A stretch of DNA of 64,000 nt, taken from contig NZ_CABVPN010000014.1 of the NCBI RefSeq assembly GCF_902499115.1, positions 137,103 through 201,102 of the forward strand, read 5' to 3'. Source of the DNA: Burkholderia diffusa (GTDB lineage Bacteria; Pseudomonadota; Gammaproteobacteria; Burkholderiales; Burkholderiaceae). The notes below the pieces were generated by a model. That model made no database searches. It had not been told where the DNA came from and worked only from the letters and a program-made list of their open reading frames with translations. Position 1 is the stretch's first letter; each line of letters opens with the position of its first letter. Below are positions 8,128-16,561 of this stretch, one piece after another. A program made the translations under genes and the position numbers.

Positions 8128-8491
8128 AAATTCTCACCATCAATTTAGAACGGTTTGTACCATCTTTTCCTGAGCGATAAAAGGGTTCGCTCACGAAAAA
8201 TCCTTTTTTCGATTCGCGTTGCGACCTCGATACAACACTTTGAGCAACGCATCGTCGTTCATGCAGAGCGCGACGCGTGTCACGCATGTATCGCGAGGTG
8301 CGCTCGACGCATCGAACGCTGATCGAAACGCGACGTCGTCGGGGATGTTTCGATCGCTTGTCACTGCCTGCAACGCAAGTGTCGCGTTACAGATTCCTTA
8401 TCATTTTTTTAGTTGAGAGCGGCGCACACTTCAACCTCGATCGGTTGCCGTGCGCGCCGCCCGAACCTTCTTCAGGTCATGCGCGCCAGTG
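8128..8491 (-). other. 364-bp nrdA-nrdB spacer with several hairpins and no supported gene
   Basis: The spacer is less GC-rich than its neighbours. Inverted repeats are visible at 8419-8460 (an 11-bp outer stem with one mismatch, plus an inner CAACC/GGTTG stem), 8321-8355 (GATCGAAAC with GTTTCGATC), 8194-8211 (CGAAAAA with TTTTTCG) and 8171-8193 (TGAGCGA with TCGCTCA). A 60-codon open frame on the minus strand (8191-8373, TTG start) resembles nothing I know and crosses the hairpins. I see no NrdR-like box in front of nrdB. A weak candidate promoter (TTTTAT, 17 bases, TACAAA) lies 20-50 bases upstream of the nrdB leader. Confidence 0.5.
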
Positions 8492-11485
8492 TTACTGGCA
8501 GGCTTCGCACTCGTCGAAGCCCGGATCGCCCGGACGCATCGTGCACACCGGACCATCTGCTTCGACAGGCGCCAGCGCCGGTGCCGCATTGACCGCGCCC
8601 GACGATGCATCGCCGCCCGCCGCACCGAAGCCGCCTGCCGCGCCTTGCGCGCCGCCGCTGCTCGAGCCGCCGCTCGTCGGCACTGCGTTCAGCGCGCCGT
8701 GTGCGACCGTCGACTTCTCGACGTGCGTCGCCGCCATCGTGCGGAGGTAGTAGGTCGTCTTCAGGCCGCGCAGCCATGCGAGCTTGTAGACCTCGTCGAG
8801 CTTCTTGCCCGACGCGCCGCCCATGTAGATGTTCAGCGACTGCGCCTGGTCGATCCACTTCTGGCGACGCGACGCCGCCTCGACCAGCCACGTCGGGTCG
8901 ACTTCGAACGCGGTCGCGTAGATCGCGCGCAGGTCGGCCGGGATGCGGTCGATGCGCGACAGCATGCCGTCGAAGTACTTCAGGTCGGCGACCATCACTT
9001 CGTCCCACAGGCCGCGTTCCTTCAGGTCGCGAACGAGGTACTCGTTTACCACCGTGAATTCGCCCGACAGGTTCGACTTCACGTACAGGTTCTGGAAGGT
9101 CGGCTCGATACAGGCCGACACGCCGATGATGTTCGAGATCGTCGCCGTCGGCGCGATCGCGACGCAGTTCGAGTTGCGCATGCCGTGCGCGGCGATCCGC
9201 GAACGCAGCGTCGTCCAGTCGAGCGACTCGGACGTGTCGACCTCGACGTAGCCGCCGCGCGCTTCCGTCAGCAGCTTCAGCGTGTCCTGCGGGAGGATGC
9301 CGCGATCCCACAGCGAGCCGCGGTAGCTCGAGTAGCGGCCGCGTTCCTCGGCCAGCTCGGTCGACGCGTAGTACGCGTAGTAGCAGACCGCTTCCATCGA
9401 ACGATCGGCGAACTCGACGGCCGCGTCCGACGCGTACGGCGTGCGCAGCAGGTGCAGGCAGTCCTGGAAGCCCATGATGCCCATGCCGACCGGACGGTGC
9501 TTCAGGTTCGAGTTACGCGCCTTCGGCACCGCGTAGTAGTTGATGTCGATCACGTTGTCGAGCATGCGCATCGCGACGCTGATCGTGCGCTTCAGCTTGT
9601 CGTGGTCGAGCGCGTAGCTGCCGTCGGCCTGCTTCACCAGGTGGGCGACGAGGTTCACCGAGCCCAGGTTGCACACCGCGATTTCGGTGTCGCTCGTATT
9701 CAGCGTGATTTCCGTGCACAGGTTCGACGAGTGGACGACGCCGACGTGCTGCTGCGGCGAGCGCACGTTGCACGGATCCTTGAACGTGATCCACGGGTGG
9801 CCGGTTTCGAACAGCATGCCGAGCATCTTGCGCCAGAGTTGCTGCGCCGGGATCTTCTTGAACAGCTTGATCTCGCCGCGCGCGACCTTGTCTTCGTAAG
9901 CCGTGTAAGCCTTCTCGAACTCCGCGCCGAACTTGTCGTGCAGATCCGGGCAGGTCGACGGCGAGAACAGCGTCCAGTCGGCGCCTTCCATCACGCGCTT
10001 CATGAACAGGTCGGGAATCCAGTTCGCCGTGTTCATGTCGTGCGTGCGGCGGCGATCGTCGCCGGTGTTCTTGCGCAGCTCGAGGAATTCCTCGATGTCG
10101 AGGTGCCAGGATTCGAGGTACGCGCAGACCGCGCCCTTGCGCTTGCCGCCCTGGTTGACCGCGACGGCCGTGTCGTTCACGACCTTCAGGAACGGGACCA
10201 CGCCTTGCGACTTGCCGTTCGTGCCCTTGATATGCGAGCCGAGTGCGCGCACGCGCGTCCAGTCGTTGCCGAGACCGCCGGCGAACTTCGACAGCAGCGC
10301 GTTTTCCTTCAGCGCTTCATAGATGCCGTCGAGATCGTCCGCGACCGTCGTCAGGTAGCACGACGACAGTTGCGAGCGGTGGGTGCCCGAGTTGAACAGC
10401 GTCGGCGTCGAGCTCATGAAGTCGAAGCTCGACAGCACGTTGTAGAACTCGATCGCGCGCGTTTCGCGGTCGATCTCGTTCAGCGACAGGCCCATCGCGA
10501 CGCGCATGAAGAAAGCCTGCGGCATTTCGATGCGGGTGCCTTCGACGTGCAGGAAGTAGCGGTCGTACAGCGTCTGCAGGCCGAGGTAGCCGAACTGCAG
10601 GTCGCGGTTCGCGTCGAGCGCTTCGCCGAGGCGCTTCAGGTCGAACTGCAGCAGCTTGTCGTCGAGCAGGCCAGCGTCGACGCCGCGCTTCAGGAACTGC
10701 GGGAAGTACTCGGCGTAGCGGGCCGACATCTCGGCCTGGAGCACTTCCTCGCCGAGGATCTCGCGACGGATCGTGTGCAGCAGGATACGGGCCGTGACCT
10801 GGCTGTATGCCGGATCCTTTTCGATCATCGTGCGCGCAGCGAGGATCGCCGAGTCGTAGACCTGGCTCATCGGCACGCCGTCGTACAGGTTCTTCACCGT
10901 TTCCGCGACGATCGGGTCAGGGTTAACCGCAGCGCCGAGGCCGTCGCACGACGACACGATCAGCGCACGCAGCGCGTTCAGGTCGAGCGGACGCGTGACG
11001 CCGTTGTCGACGACGTTGATGCCGGTGCTCGACTCGCCGCCCTTGGCTGCTGCTTCCTCGCCCGCATGCTGACGCTCCAGGTGACGCTTCTCGCGATACA
11101 GCACGTACGCACGCGCGACGTTGTGCTCGCCGCCGCGCATCAGCGCGAGTTCGACCTGGTCCTGGATGTCTTCGATATGGAACGTACCGCCGTTCGGACG
11201 GCTGCGCACGAGCGCGCGCACGACGTTGTGCGTCAGTTGCTCGACGAGTTCGCGTACGCGCGCCGATGCCGCGCCCTGCCCGCCGTTGACGGCCAGGAAA
11301 GCCTTGGTCACCGCAATCGCGATCTTCGAAGGCTCGAACGACACCACGCTGCCGTTGCGGCGGATCACCTTGTAGTCGGCGAACGTGGCCTGCGGCGCGA
11401 GCGCCTGCGCGCCCTGTTCGGTCCCGCCGAGCGGACGGCTCGAGGCGCTCTCGTACTGGGACGTCGCGTTGTCGGTGGTTTGCAT
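8492..11485 (-). CDS. nrdA: Class Ia ribonucleoside-diphosphate reductase, alpha subunit
   Basis: NrdA is the catalytic subunit that makes deoxyribonucleotides for DNA synthesis. The chosen start gives 997 residues, long for the family (E. coli 761). The extra length is an N-terminal ATP-cone region (YKVIRRNGSVVSFEPSKIA from about residue 33) followed by a second cone-like segment (LRALIVSSCDGLG to ARILL). The radical-transfer and active-site barrel follows (NSGTHRSQLSSCYL; NLCTEITLN), and the C terminus ends in the redox-active pair CEAC. I start at the ATG at 11485 because AGGAG lies 8 bases upstream. The open frame extends 43 codons further to a TTG at 11614, with no good binding site. ATP cones imply dATP/ATP activity control. 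Twin NrdR-like boxes lie about 300 bases upstream. Confidence 0.95.
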   Translation of the reverse strand: MQTTDNATSQYESASSRPLGGTEQGAQALAPQATFADYKVIRRNGSVVSFEPSKIAIAVTKAFLAVNGGQGAASARVRELVEQLTHNVVRALVRSRPNGGTFHIEDIQDQVELALMRGGEHNVARAYVLYREKRHLERQHAGEEAAAKGGESSTGINVVDNGVTRPLDLNALRALIVSSCDGLGAAVNPDPIVAETVKNLYDGVPMSQVYDSAILAARTMIEKDPAYSQVTARILLHTIRREILGEEVLQAEMSARYAEYFPQFLKRGVDAGLLDDKLLQFDLKRLGEALDANRDLQFGYLGLQTLYDRYFLHVEGTRIEMPQAFFMRVAMGLSLNEIDRETRAIEFYNVLSSFDFMSSTPTLFNSGTHRSQLSSCYLTTVADDLDGIYEALKENALLSKFAGGLGNDWTRVRALGSHIKGTNGKSQGVVPFLKVVNDTAVAVNQGGKRKGAVCAYLESWHLDIEEFLELRKNTGDDRRRTHDMNTANWIPDLFMKRVMEGADWTLFSPSTCPDLHDKFGAEFEKAYTAYEDKVARGEIKLFKKIPAQQLWRKMLGMLFETGHPWITFKDPCNVRSPQQHVGVVHSSNLCTEITLNTSDTEIAVCNLGSVNLVAHLVKQADGSYALDHDKLKRTISVAMRMLDNVIDINYYAVPKARNSNLKHRPVGMGIMGFQDCLHLLRTPYASDAAVEFADRSMEAVCYYAYYASTELAEERGRYSSYRGSLWDRGILPQDTLKLLTEARGGYVEVDTSESLDWTTLRSRIAAHGMRNSNCVAIAPTATISNIIGVSACIEPTFQNLYVKSNLSGEFTVVNEYLVRDLKERGLWDEVMVADLKYFDGMLSRIDRIPADLRAIYATAFEVDPTWLVEAASRRQKWIDQAQSLNIYMGGASGKKLDEVYKLAWLRGLKTTYYLRTMAATHVEKSTVAHGALNAVPTSGGSSSGGAQGAAGGFGAAGGDASSGAVNAAPALAPVEADGPVCTMRPGDPGFDECEACQ

Positions 11486-11806
11486 GTGCAAAGCTCCTGG
11501 TGTTGGATGGTGCGGAGAGAACCGCGGATTAAAACGAACGCTGCGCAATGGAGTGCGCGAGCGGTAAGAGGCGAGCGATGCGTCGGGGAAGCCGGTTCGG
11601 TCGATGCGCGACAACCGTTCCGGTCGTGTGCTTCGTCATGTGTACCCTGCCCCGTCGAAGTTCGCTGCGCTTGATCGCGACGCCCGGACCGCCCGGCCTG
11701 GCGCGCCGCCCTGAGAACCCTGTCCGCCGGCGTTGCCCGCCAGCCGGTGCCGCTCGGGTTTCCCCTGCGACACACACTATATCTAGTACAGAACCGCTCA
11801 ACTGGC
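11486..11806 (-). other. Long nrdA leader, with a 36-codon upstream open frame
   Basis: If the promoter at 11813-11840 is used, the nrdA mRNA has a leader of about 320 nucleotides. It contains an ATG-started open frame at 11529-11639 (36 residues, very basic, beginning MTKHTTGTVV) preceded by CAGGG 6 bases upstream, ending 43 bases before the nrdA start. No riboswitch class, including the cobalamin type, could be matched. Confidence 0.45.
11776..11791 (-). promoter_or_regulatory. NrdR-like box, promoter-distal copy
   Basis: ACACTATATCTAGTAC matches the NrdR box consensus (acaCwATATatWGtgt) at about 13 of 16 positions. It is 31 bp, three helical turns, from the second box at 11807-11822. NrdR is the zinc-finger/ATP-cone repressor of ribonucleotide reductase genes. 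Confidence 0.82.
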
Positions 11807-11822
11807 ACCAAGTATAGTGGAC
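11807..11822 (-). promoter_or_regulatory. NrdR-like box overlapping the nrdA -10 element
   Basis: GCACCAAGTATAGTGG matches the consensus at about 11 of 16 positions, including the TATAGTG half. It covers the -10 hexamer at 11813-11818, so a bound repressor would block the promoter directly. Confidence 0.78.
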
Positions 11823-11840
11823 ATTCGGACGAGGTCAAAA
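11813..11840 (-). promoter_or_regulatory. Sigma-70-type promoter for nrdA
   Basis: On the minus strand TTGACC (11835-11840), a 16-base spacer and TATACT (11813-11818). The predicted start is near 11806. Confidence 0.82.
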
Positions 11841-11937
11841 CGGATAATTTGCGATGGAGGTCTTGACATCGCTCGCGCGCAGACACGACAAGGCATTGGT
11901 CGGAGAAAAAACTTTCCCCGGTCAAAAAACCCTGCGC

Positions 11938-12528
11938 TCAGTGCTGACGGAAGGGAAAGTATTCGGCGGAAAAGCCGGCATCGCCCGCGAAGCGTTGCCA
12001 ATCGAAGTGCGGACCCGGATCGGTCTTGCGGCCCGGCGCGACGTCGGAATGCCCGGCCACTGCATCGATCGGGTAGCGCGCGGCGAGCGTGCGCGCGAGC
12101 ACGCCGAGCGTCGCGTACTGCGCCGCGTCGAACGGCACGTCGTCCGCGCCTTCGAGCTCGATGCCGATCGAGAAGTCGTTGCAGCGCGGCCGGCCGAAGA
12201 ACTCGGACGCGCCCGCATGCCAGGCGCGCTCGTCGCACGACACGAACTGCACGAGCTCACCGTCGCGACGAATCAGGAAGTGCGCGGACACGCGCACGCC
12301 GCGCAGATGGCTCTGGTAATAGGGGTGCGCATCGCAATCGAGGCGATTCAGGAACAGCGCCTCGATCGCGTCGCCGCCGAACTCGCCGGGCGGCAGGCTG
12401 ATGTTGTGGACGACGACGAGCGTCGGCACCGCGCCTGCGGGCCGCGCCTCGAAATTCGGCGACGGCGCGTGGCGCGCTTCGCGCACCCAGCCGTGCGCGT
12501 CGACCGACAGCAGCGCTGCGTCGCTCAT
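11938..12528 (-). CDS. ampD: 1,6-anhydro-N-acetylmuramyl-L-alanine amidase
   Basis: AmpD is the cytoplasmic zinc amidase that cuts the stem peptide from anhydromuropeptides during peptidoglycan recycling; its loss often derepresses ampC beta-lactamase in other bacteria. The 196-residue protein has the expected zinc ligands: the His in VVHNISLPPGEFGG, and the His and Asp in GHSDVAPGRKTDPGPHFDW. The FSIGIELEG core strand is also present. No signal peptide is seen, as expected for AmpD rather than AmiD. I start at 12528, where the ATG overlaps the stop of the upstream gene as ATGA. The open frame continues upstream only as a shadow of that gene. Confidence 0.94.
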   Translation of the reverse strand: MSDAALLSVDAHGWVREARHAPSPNFEARPAGAVPTLVVVHNISLPPGEFGGDAIEALFLNRLDCDAHPYYQSHLRGVRVSAHFLIRRDGELVQFVSCDERAWHAGASEFFGRPRCNDFSIGIELEGADDVPFDAAQYATLGVLARTLAARYPIDAVAGHSDVAPGRKTDPGPHFDWQRFAGDAGFSAEYFPFRQH

Positions 12529-12842
12529 CGGGCGTCGCGGCCGCTCGCGTGTGCGCCGTGGCGCTGCGCGTGCTCGGTGCTGCAGAAATATTCGCCACCC
12601 GCGGCGACGGCATCGCCCTTCGGCGTATGCACGCCGCATTCGGCGCAGCGCACCATCGGTTCGGGCAGCGAGCGCGCATCGCCGTTCGGGCGTGCCGTCC
12701 CGGCGCCGCCGGAACCGGGTGCGCCATCAAAGCCGCCGCCGCGGCCGGTGCGCGCCTGTGCGTGCTCCTGGGCCTGGCGCAGCTTGCGCGTGAGCCACGA
12801 ACCCGCGAAGAAGAGAAGAATCAGGAGAAGAATCTGTCGCAT
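12525..12842 (-). CDS. Small membrane-anchored protein with a C-terminal zinc-finger-like motif (PP0621 family)
   Basis: A 105-residue protein of unknown function. It starts with one hydrophobic segment (MRQILLLILLFFAGSWLTRK) that serves as a membrane anchor. A Gly/Ala-rich linker follows, then CAEC and a later Cys/His pair (YFCSTEH) that look like a small zinc ribbon. It resembles the PP0621-type proteins often found next to ampD. Its stop overlaps the ampD start by 4 bases, so the two are probably translationally coupled. The start at 12842 was chosen because it opens the hydrophobic segment. Confidence 0.78.
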   Translation of the reverse strand: MRQILLLILLFFAGSWLTRKLRQAQEHAQARTGRGGGFDGAPGSGGAGTARPNGDARSLPEPMVRCAECGVHTPKGDAVAAGGEYFCSTEHAQRHGAHASGRDAR

Positions 12843-12855
12843 CGGAGACCTGCGT

Positions 12856-13749
12856 TCAAACCACGGAGCGGTGCAGCAGCACCTCGAAAACGAACCGGCT
12901 GCCGACATACGCGAGCAGCAGCGCGGCAAACGACACGAGCACCCAGCGCGCGGCGCCGCGTCCACGCCAGCCCGACGTCTTGTGGGCGACCAGCAGGCCG
13001 CCGAACATCAGCCACGACAGCACCGCGAACACGGTCTTGTGATCGAGCCGCAGCGCGCGCGCATCGATCTGCTCGCTGAACAGGATCCCCGACGCGAGCG
13101 TCAGCGTGAGCAGCACGAAGCCTGCGCCGATCAGGCGGAACAGCAGTTTCTCGAGCGTGAGCAGCGGCGGCAGTGTCTCGAGCCAGCTCGCGATCCAGCC
13201 GGTCGAGCCGTCGCGCCCGCCGCTCCTCAGCGACTGCAGGCGCCGCTCGACCATCAGCATCAGGACCGCGTGCAGCGCGGCGATCGCGAAAAGGCCGTAC
13301 GCGATGTTCGCGATCAGGAAGTGCATCTTGAACAGCGGCGCTGCGGCATAAGGCAGCACCCGCACGCCGCCGAACACGAGCGGCAGCAGCGACGCGCCGC
13401 ACGCGAGCGGCAGCACCAGCAGGCGCAGGCTGTCGAGCGGGAAGAAGAAGCTCTCGATCCAGTAGATGCCGGCGCCGAGCCAGAACATCGCGGACAGCGC
13501 GAACGCGAAGCCGAAGATCATCGCGTCGTTCGGAAAAATGGTCATGTGCAGCAGCACGCCGTGCGCGACGAGCGCCGCGAACAGCAGCGCGCGGCCGGCC
13601 CCGCTCATCCCCGACGCGGCGGACGCCGGAACCGGCACGGCCGGCACGCTCGCGACAAGCGAGGTCGCGCCCTGGCGGTGGGTGCGCCAGCCTGCGACGG
13701 CGAGGCCGCCGTACAGGAATGCGGTGAGGGCATACAGTACAATATCCAT
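12856..13749 (-). CDS. CcsA/HemX-like cytochrome c assembly membrane protein
   Basis: A 297-residue integral membrane protein with about eight hydrophobic helices. It resembles the cytochrome c assembly family (CcsA/YpjD/HemX), whose members handle heme at the membrane. The helix containing WLGAGIYWIESFFFPLDS and conserved His residues such as in MHFLIANIAYGLF fit that family. It ends 13 bases before the PP0621-like gene, and the three genes through ampD look like one operon. It is divergent from ffh, with 89 bases between. In other proteobacteria a similar gene also neighbours ffh. Confidence 0.85.
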   Translation of the reverse strand: MDIVLYALTAFLYGGLAVAGWRTHRQGATSLVASVPAVPVPASAASGMSGAGRALLFAALVAHGVLLHMTIFPNDAMIFGFAFALSAMFWLGAGIYWIESFFFPLDSLRLLVLPLACGASLLPLVFGGVRVLPYAAAPLFKMHFLIANIAYGLFAIAALHAVLMLMVERRLQSLRSGGRDGSTGWIASWLETLPPLLTLEKLLFRLIGAGFVLLTLTLASGILFSEQIDARALRLDHKTVFAVLSWLMFGGLLVAHKTSGWRGRGAARWVLVSFAALLLAYVGSRFVFEVLLHRSVV

Positions 13750-13838
13750 GTTCGAAGTTTACACTAGGCCCCCTTCCCGCGACGGCTCCCTTTGTTCGGT
13801 TCCGTTGCGCCTTCGGGCCCCACTGTCCATCGCTCCCC

Positions 13839-15206
13839 ATGCTCGACAATCTCACTCAACGGATGGCGCGCGTCGTCAAGACGCTGCGCGGCGAGGCCCG
13901 GCTCACCGAGGCGAACACCCAGGAGATGCTCCGCGAGGTGCGTCTCGCGCTGCTGGAAGCCGACGTCGCGCTGCCCGTCGTCCGCGAATTCATTGCCAAG
14001 GTCAAGGAAAAGGCGCTCGGCGAGGAAGTGATCAGCAGCCTGTCGCCGGGTCAGGCGCTCGTCGGCGTGGTCCAGAAGGAACTGACCGCCGTGATCGGCG
14101 GCGACTACGAAGGCAAGGCCGCCGAGCTGAACCTCGCGGTCACGCCGCCCGCGGTAATCCTGATGGCCGGCCTGCAGGGCGCCGGCAAGACGACGACCGC
14201 CGGCAAGCTCGCGAAGCTGCTGCGCGAGAAGTACAAGAAGAAAGTGCTGACGGTGTCGTGCGACGTGTATCGCCCGGCCGCCATCATGCAGCTGAAAACG
14301 GTGAGCGAACAGGTCGGCGCCGACTTCTTCCCGTCGACCCCGGACCAGAAGCCCGTCGACATCGCACTCGCGGCCGTCGACTGGGCGAAGCGCCACTACC
14401 ATGACGTGCTGATCGTCGACACGGCCGGCCGCCTCGGTATCGACGAGGCGATGATGCAGGAAATCGCCGCGCTGCACGGCACGCTGAAGCCGGCCGAAAC
14501 GCTGTTCGTCGTCGACGCGATGCTCGGCCAGGACGCGGTCAACACCGCGAAGGCGTTCAACGACACGCTGCCGCTCACCGGCGTCGTGCTGACCAAGCTC
14601 GACGGCGATTCGCGCGGCGGTGCCGCGCTGTCGGTGCGCCACATCACGGGCAAGCCGATCAAGTTCGTCGGCGTCGCCGAGAAGCTCGACGGCCTCGAGG
14701 TGTTCTACCCGGACCGGATGGCGAACCGGATCCTCGGCATGGGCGACATCCTCGCGCTCGTCGAGGAGGCGCAGCGCGGCGTCGACGTGCAGGCCGCGCA
14801 GAAGCTCGCCGACAAGGTGAAGAAAGGCGGCGACTTCGACCTGAACGATTTCCGCGCGCAGATCTCGCAGATGAAGAACATGGGCGGGCTGTCCTCGCTG
14901 ATGGACAAGCTGCCCGCGCAATTCCAGCAGGCGGCGGCCGGCGCCGACATGGGCCAGGCCGAGAAGTCGATCCGCCGGATGGAAGGCATCATCAGCTCGA
15001 TGACGCCGGCCGAGCGCGCAAAACCCGAAATCATCAAGGCGACGCGCAAGCGCCGTATTGCAGCCGGCGCCGGCGTGCCGGTGCAGGAAGTCAACCGGAT
15101 GCTGAATCAGTACGACCAGATGCGTACGATGATGAAGAAGCTGAAGGGCGGCAACATGCAGAAGATGATGCGCGGCCTGAAGGGCATGATGCCCGGCATG
15201 CGCTGA
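13839..15206 (+). CDS. ffh: Signal recognition particle protein (SRP54 homologue)
   Basis: Ffh binds 4.5S RNA and signal sequences and delivers ribosomes to FtsY at the membrane. The 455-residue protein has the N domain (1-90), the G domain with P-loop GLQGAGKTTTAGKLA, the DTAGRLGIDEAMMQE switch and TKLDGDSRGGAALS, and the methionine-rich M domain ending in MQKMMRGLKGMMPGMR. Length and domains are normal. It is divergently transcribed from the CcsA-like gene. The phosphoribosyltransferase gene follows 94 bases later. Confidence 0.97.
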   Translation: MLDNLTQRMARVVKTLRGEARLTEANTQEMLREVRLALLEADVALPVVREFIAKVKEKALGEEVISSLSPGQALVGVVQKELTAVIGGDYEGKAAELNLAVTPPAVILMAGLQGAGKTTTAGKLAKLLREKYKKKVLTVSCDVYRPAAIMQLKTVSEQVGADFFPSTPDQKPVDIALAAVDWAKRHYHDVLIVDTAGRLGIDEAMMQEIAALHGTLKPAETLFVVDAMLGQDAVNTAKAFNDTLPLTGVVLTKLDGDSRGGAALSVRHITGKPIKFVGVAEKLDGLEVFYPDRMANRILGMGDILALVEEAQRGVDVQAAQKLADKVKKGGDFDLNDFRAQISQMKNMGGLSSLMDKLPAQFQQAAAGADMGQAEKSIRRMEGIISSMTPAERAKPEIIKATRKRRIAAGAGVPVQEVNRMLNQYDQMRTMMKKLKGGNMQKMMRGLKGMMPGMR

Positions 15207-15300
15207 TTCCGCCCGTCGGTCGGCGCGCGGGTTTTTGCCGTAGCGCGCGCCGGCCGTTCTGCTTCATCCTTATTTGTATACCGACTGCCCGCCAGAACAC

Positions 15301-15852
15301 ATGAACCGCGAAGAAGCCCTCCACATTTTCGACCACTCCGAAGAGATCGTCTCGGCCGATGCCGTCAACGCATCGATCGCCCGGATGGCCGACGCGATCC
15401 GCGCCGACATCGGCGACGCGTTTCCCCTCGTGCTCTCGGTGATGGGTGGCGCCGCGGTGTTTACCGGGATGCTGCTGCCGCATCTCGATTTCCCGCTGGA
15501 GTTCGACTACATCCACCTGACCCGCTACCGCAACACCACGCAGGGCAGCCCGGAGATGCACTGGCGCGTCGCGCCGCGCGAATCGGTGAAGGACCGGATC
15601 GTGCTCGTGCTCGACGACATCCTCGACGAAGGCGAGACGATGGCCGCGATCCGCGACCGCATCCTCGACATGGGTGCAAAACGCTTCATGTCCGCCGTGC
15701 TGTGCGAGAAGACGCTCGCGAAGGCGAAACCGCTGCATCCCGACTTCTGCGGCTTCTCGGTGCCGGACCGCTACGTGTTCGGCTGCGGGATGGACGCAAA
15801 GGGCTACTGGCGCAATCTGCCGACGATCCGCGCACTGACCGCGAACGTCTGA
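15301..15852 (+). CDS. Hypoxanthine-guanine phosphoribosyltransferase family protein
   Basis: A 183-residue type I phosphoribosyltransferase that salvages purine bases with PRPP. The PRPP-binding motif VLVLDDILDEGET is clear, and the N-terminal pocket strand LSVMGGAAVFTGML fits the HGPRT subgroup. I chose the ATG at 15301; a TTG at 15274 would add 9 residues with no visible binding site. The exact base preference cannot be read. A strong terminator follows 20 bases after the stop. Confidence 0.9.
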   Translation: MNREEALHIFDHSEEIVSADAVNASIARMADAIRADIGDAFPLVLSVMGGAAVFTGMLLPHLDFPLEFDYIHLTRYRNTTQGSPEMHWRVAPRESVKDRIVLVLDDILDEGETMAAIRDRILDMGAKRFMSAVLCEKTLAKAKPLHPDFCGFSVPDRYVFGCGMDAKGYWRNLPTIRALTANV

Positions 15853-15872
15853 CCGCCCTGCCCGCCACAAAG

Positions 15873-15911
15873 AAAAGCGGCGCCCCGGTTTCCCGGAGCG
15901 CCGCTTTTTTT
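15873..15911. terminator. Bidirectional intrinsic terminator between the phosphoribosyltransferase gene and marC
   Basis: AAAAGCGGCGC pairs with GCGCCGCTTTT around a 14-base loop, with further T residues on the plus strand and A residues at the left. It serves the converging phosphoribosyltransferase and marC transcripts. Confidence 0.93.
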
Positions 15912-15937
15912 CGTCGGCACGCGCCGCGCCGCCCGCG

Positions 15938-16540
15938 CTACAGCTGGTGCACGAACGCCCGGATGCCGGCCAGCAGCATCTCGACCGAGATCGCGACGAG
16001 CACCAAACCCATCAGCCGCTCGAACGCCGCGACGGTCCGCTCGCCGAGCCACTGCTGGATCCGTTCGGCCAGCACCAGCGTGATCGCGCAGACGATCATC
16101 GTGACCGTCAGCGCGCCAACCCACTCGAACATCTTGCCCGGCGCCTGCGACGTCAGCAGCATCACCGTCGCGAGCGCGGACGGCCCGGCAAGCGCCGGAA
16201 TCGCGAGCGGCACGATGAACGGCTCGCCCCCGGCGCGCGGATCGCTGCCGAGCGCGCCGTCCGGATGCGGGAAGATCATTCGCAGCGCGATCAGGAACAG
16301 CACGATCCCGCCGCCGAGCCGCAGCGACAGGTCGGTCAAGCTCATCATCCGCAGGAAGCGGTCGCCGACCACCATGAAGAACAGCAGGATCACGAACGCG
16401 ATCCCCACTTCACGCAGGATCAGCTTCACGCGCCGCTCGCGCGGCACGTCCCGCATCGCCGTGATGAACAGCGGGATGTTGCCGAGCGGATCCGTGATCA
16501 GCACGAGGAGCACGGTGGCCGACAGGAAGGTGTATTCCAC
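15938..16540 (-). CDS. MarC-family integral membrane protein
   Basis: A 200-residue protein with about six hydrophobic helices (for example GGGIVLFLIALRMIF and IVCAITLVLAERI) and the N-terminal LLVLITDPLGNIPLFI signature of the MarC/NAAT family. Its transport substrate is unknown; older links to multiple antibiotic resistance have not held up for E. coli MarC. It starts 21 bases after proS ends, on the same strand, so it is probably cotranscribed with proS. Confidence 0.88.
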   Translation of the reverse strand: MEYTFLSATVLLVLITDPLGNIPLFITAMRDVPRERRVKLILREVGIAFVILLFFMVVGDRFLRMMSLTDLSLRLGGGIVLFLIALRMIFPHPDGALGSDPRAGGEPFIVPLAIPALAGPSALATVMLLTSQAPGKMFEWVGALTVTMIVCAITLVLAERIQQWLGERTVAAFERLMGLVLVAISVEMLLAGIRAFVHQL

Positions 16541-16561
16541 CGCGTTCCCCTGTTGTAGCGC

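Noticed and set aside
8450..11674. Very long open frame (1074 codons) on the plus strand opposite nrdA
   Set aside because: It is antisense to a certain gene and is rich in Arg, Ala and Val as expected from reading GC-rich codons backwards; it matches no family.
11486..11806. Cobalamin or other riboswitch in the nrdA leader
   Set aside because: None of the conserved boxes of the known classes could be matched; only a small open frame and the NrdR-like boxes are visible.
11854..13767. 637-codon plus-strand frame over ampD and the CcsA-like gene
   Set aside because: Shadow of genes on the minus strand, low-complexity Arg/Gln composition.
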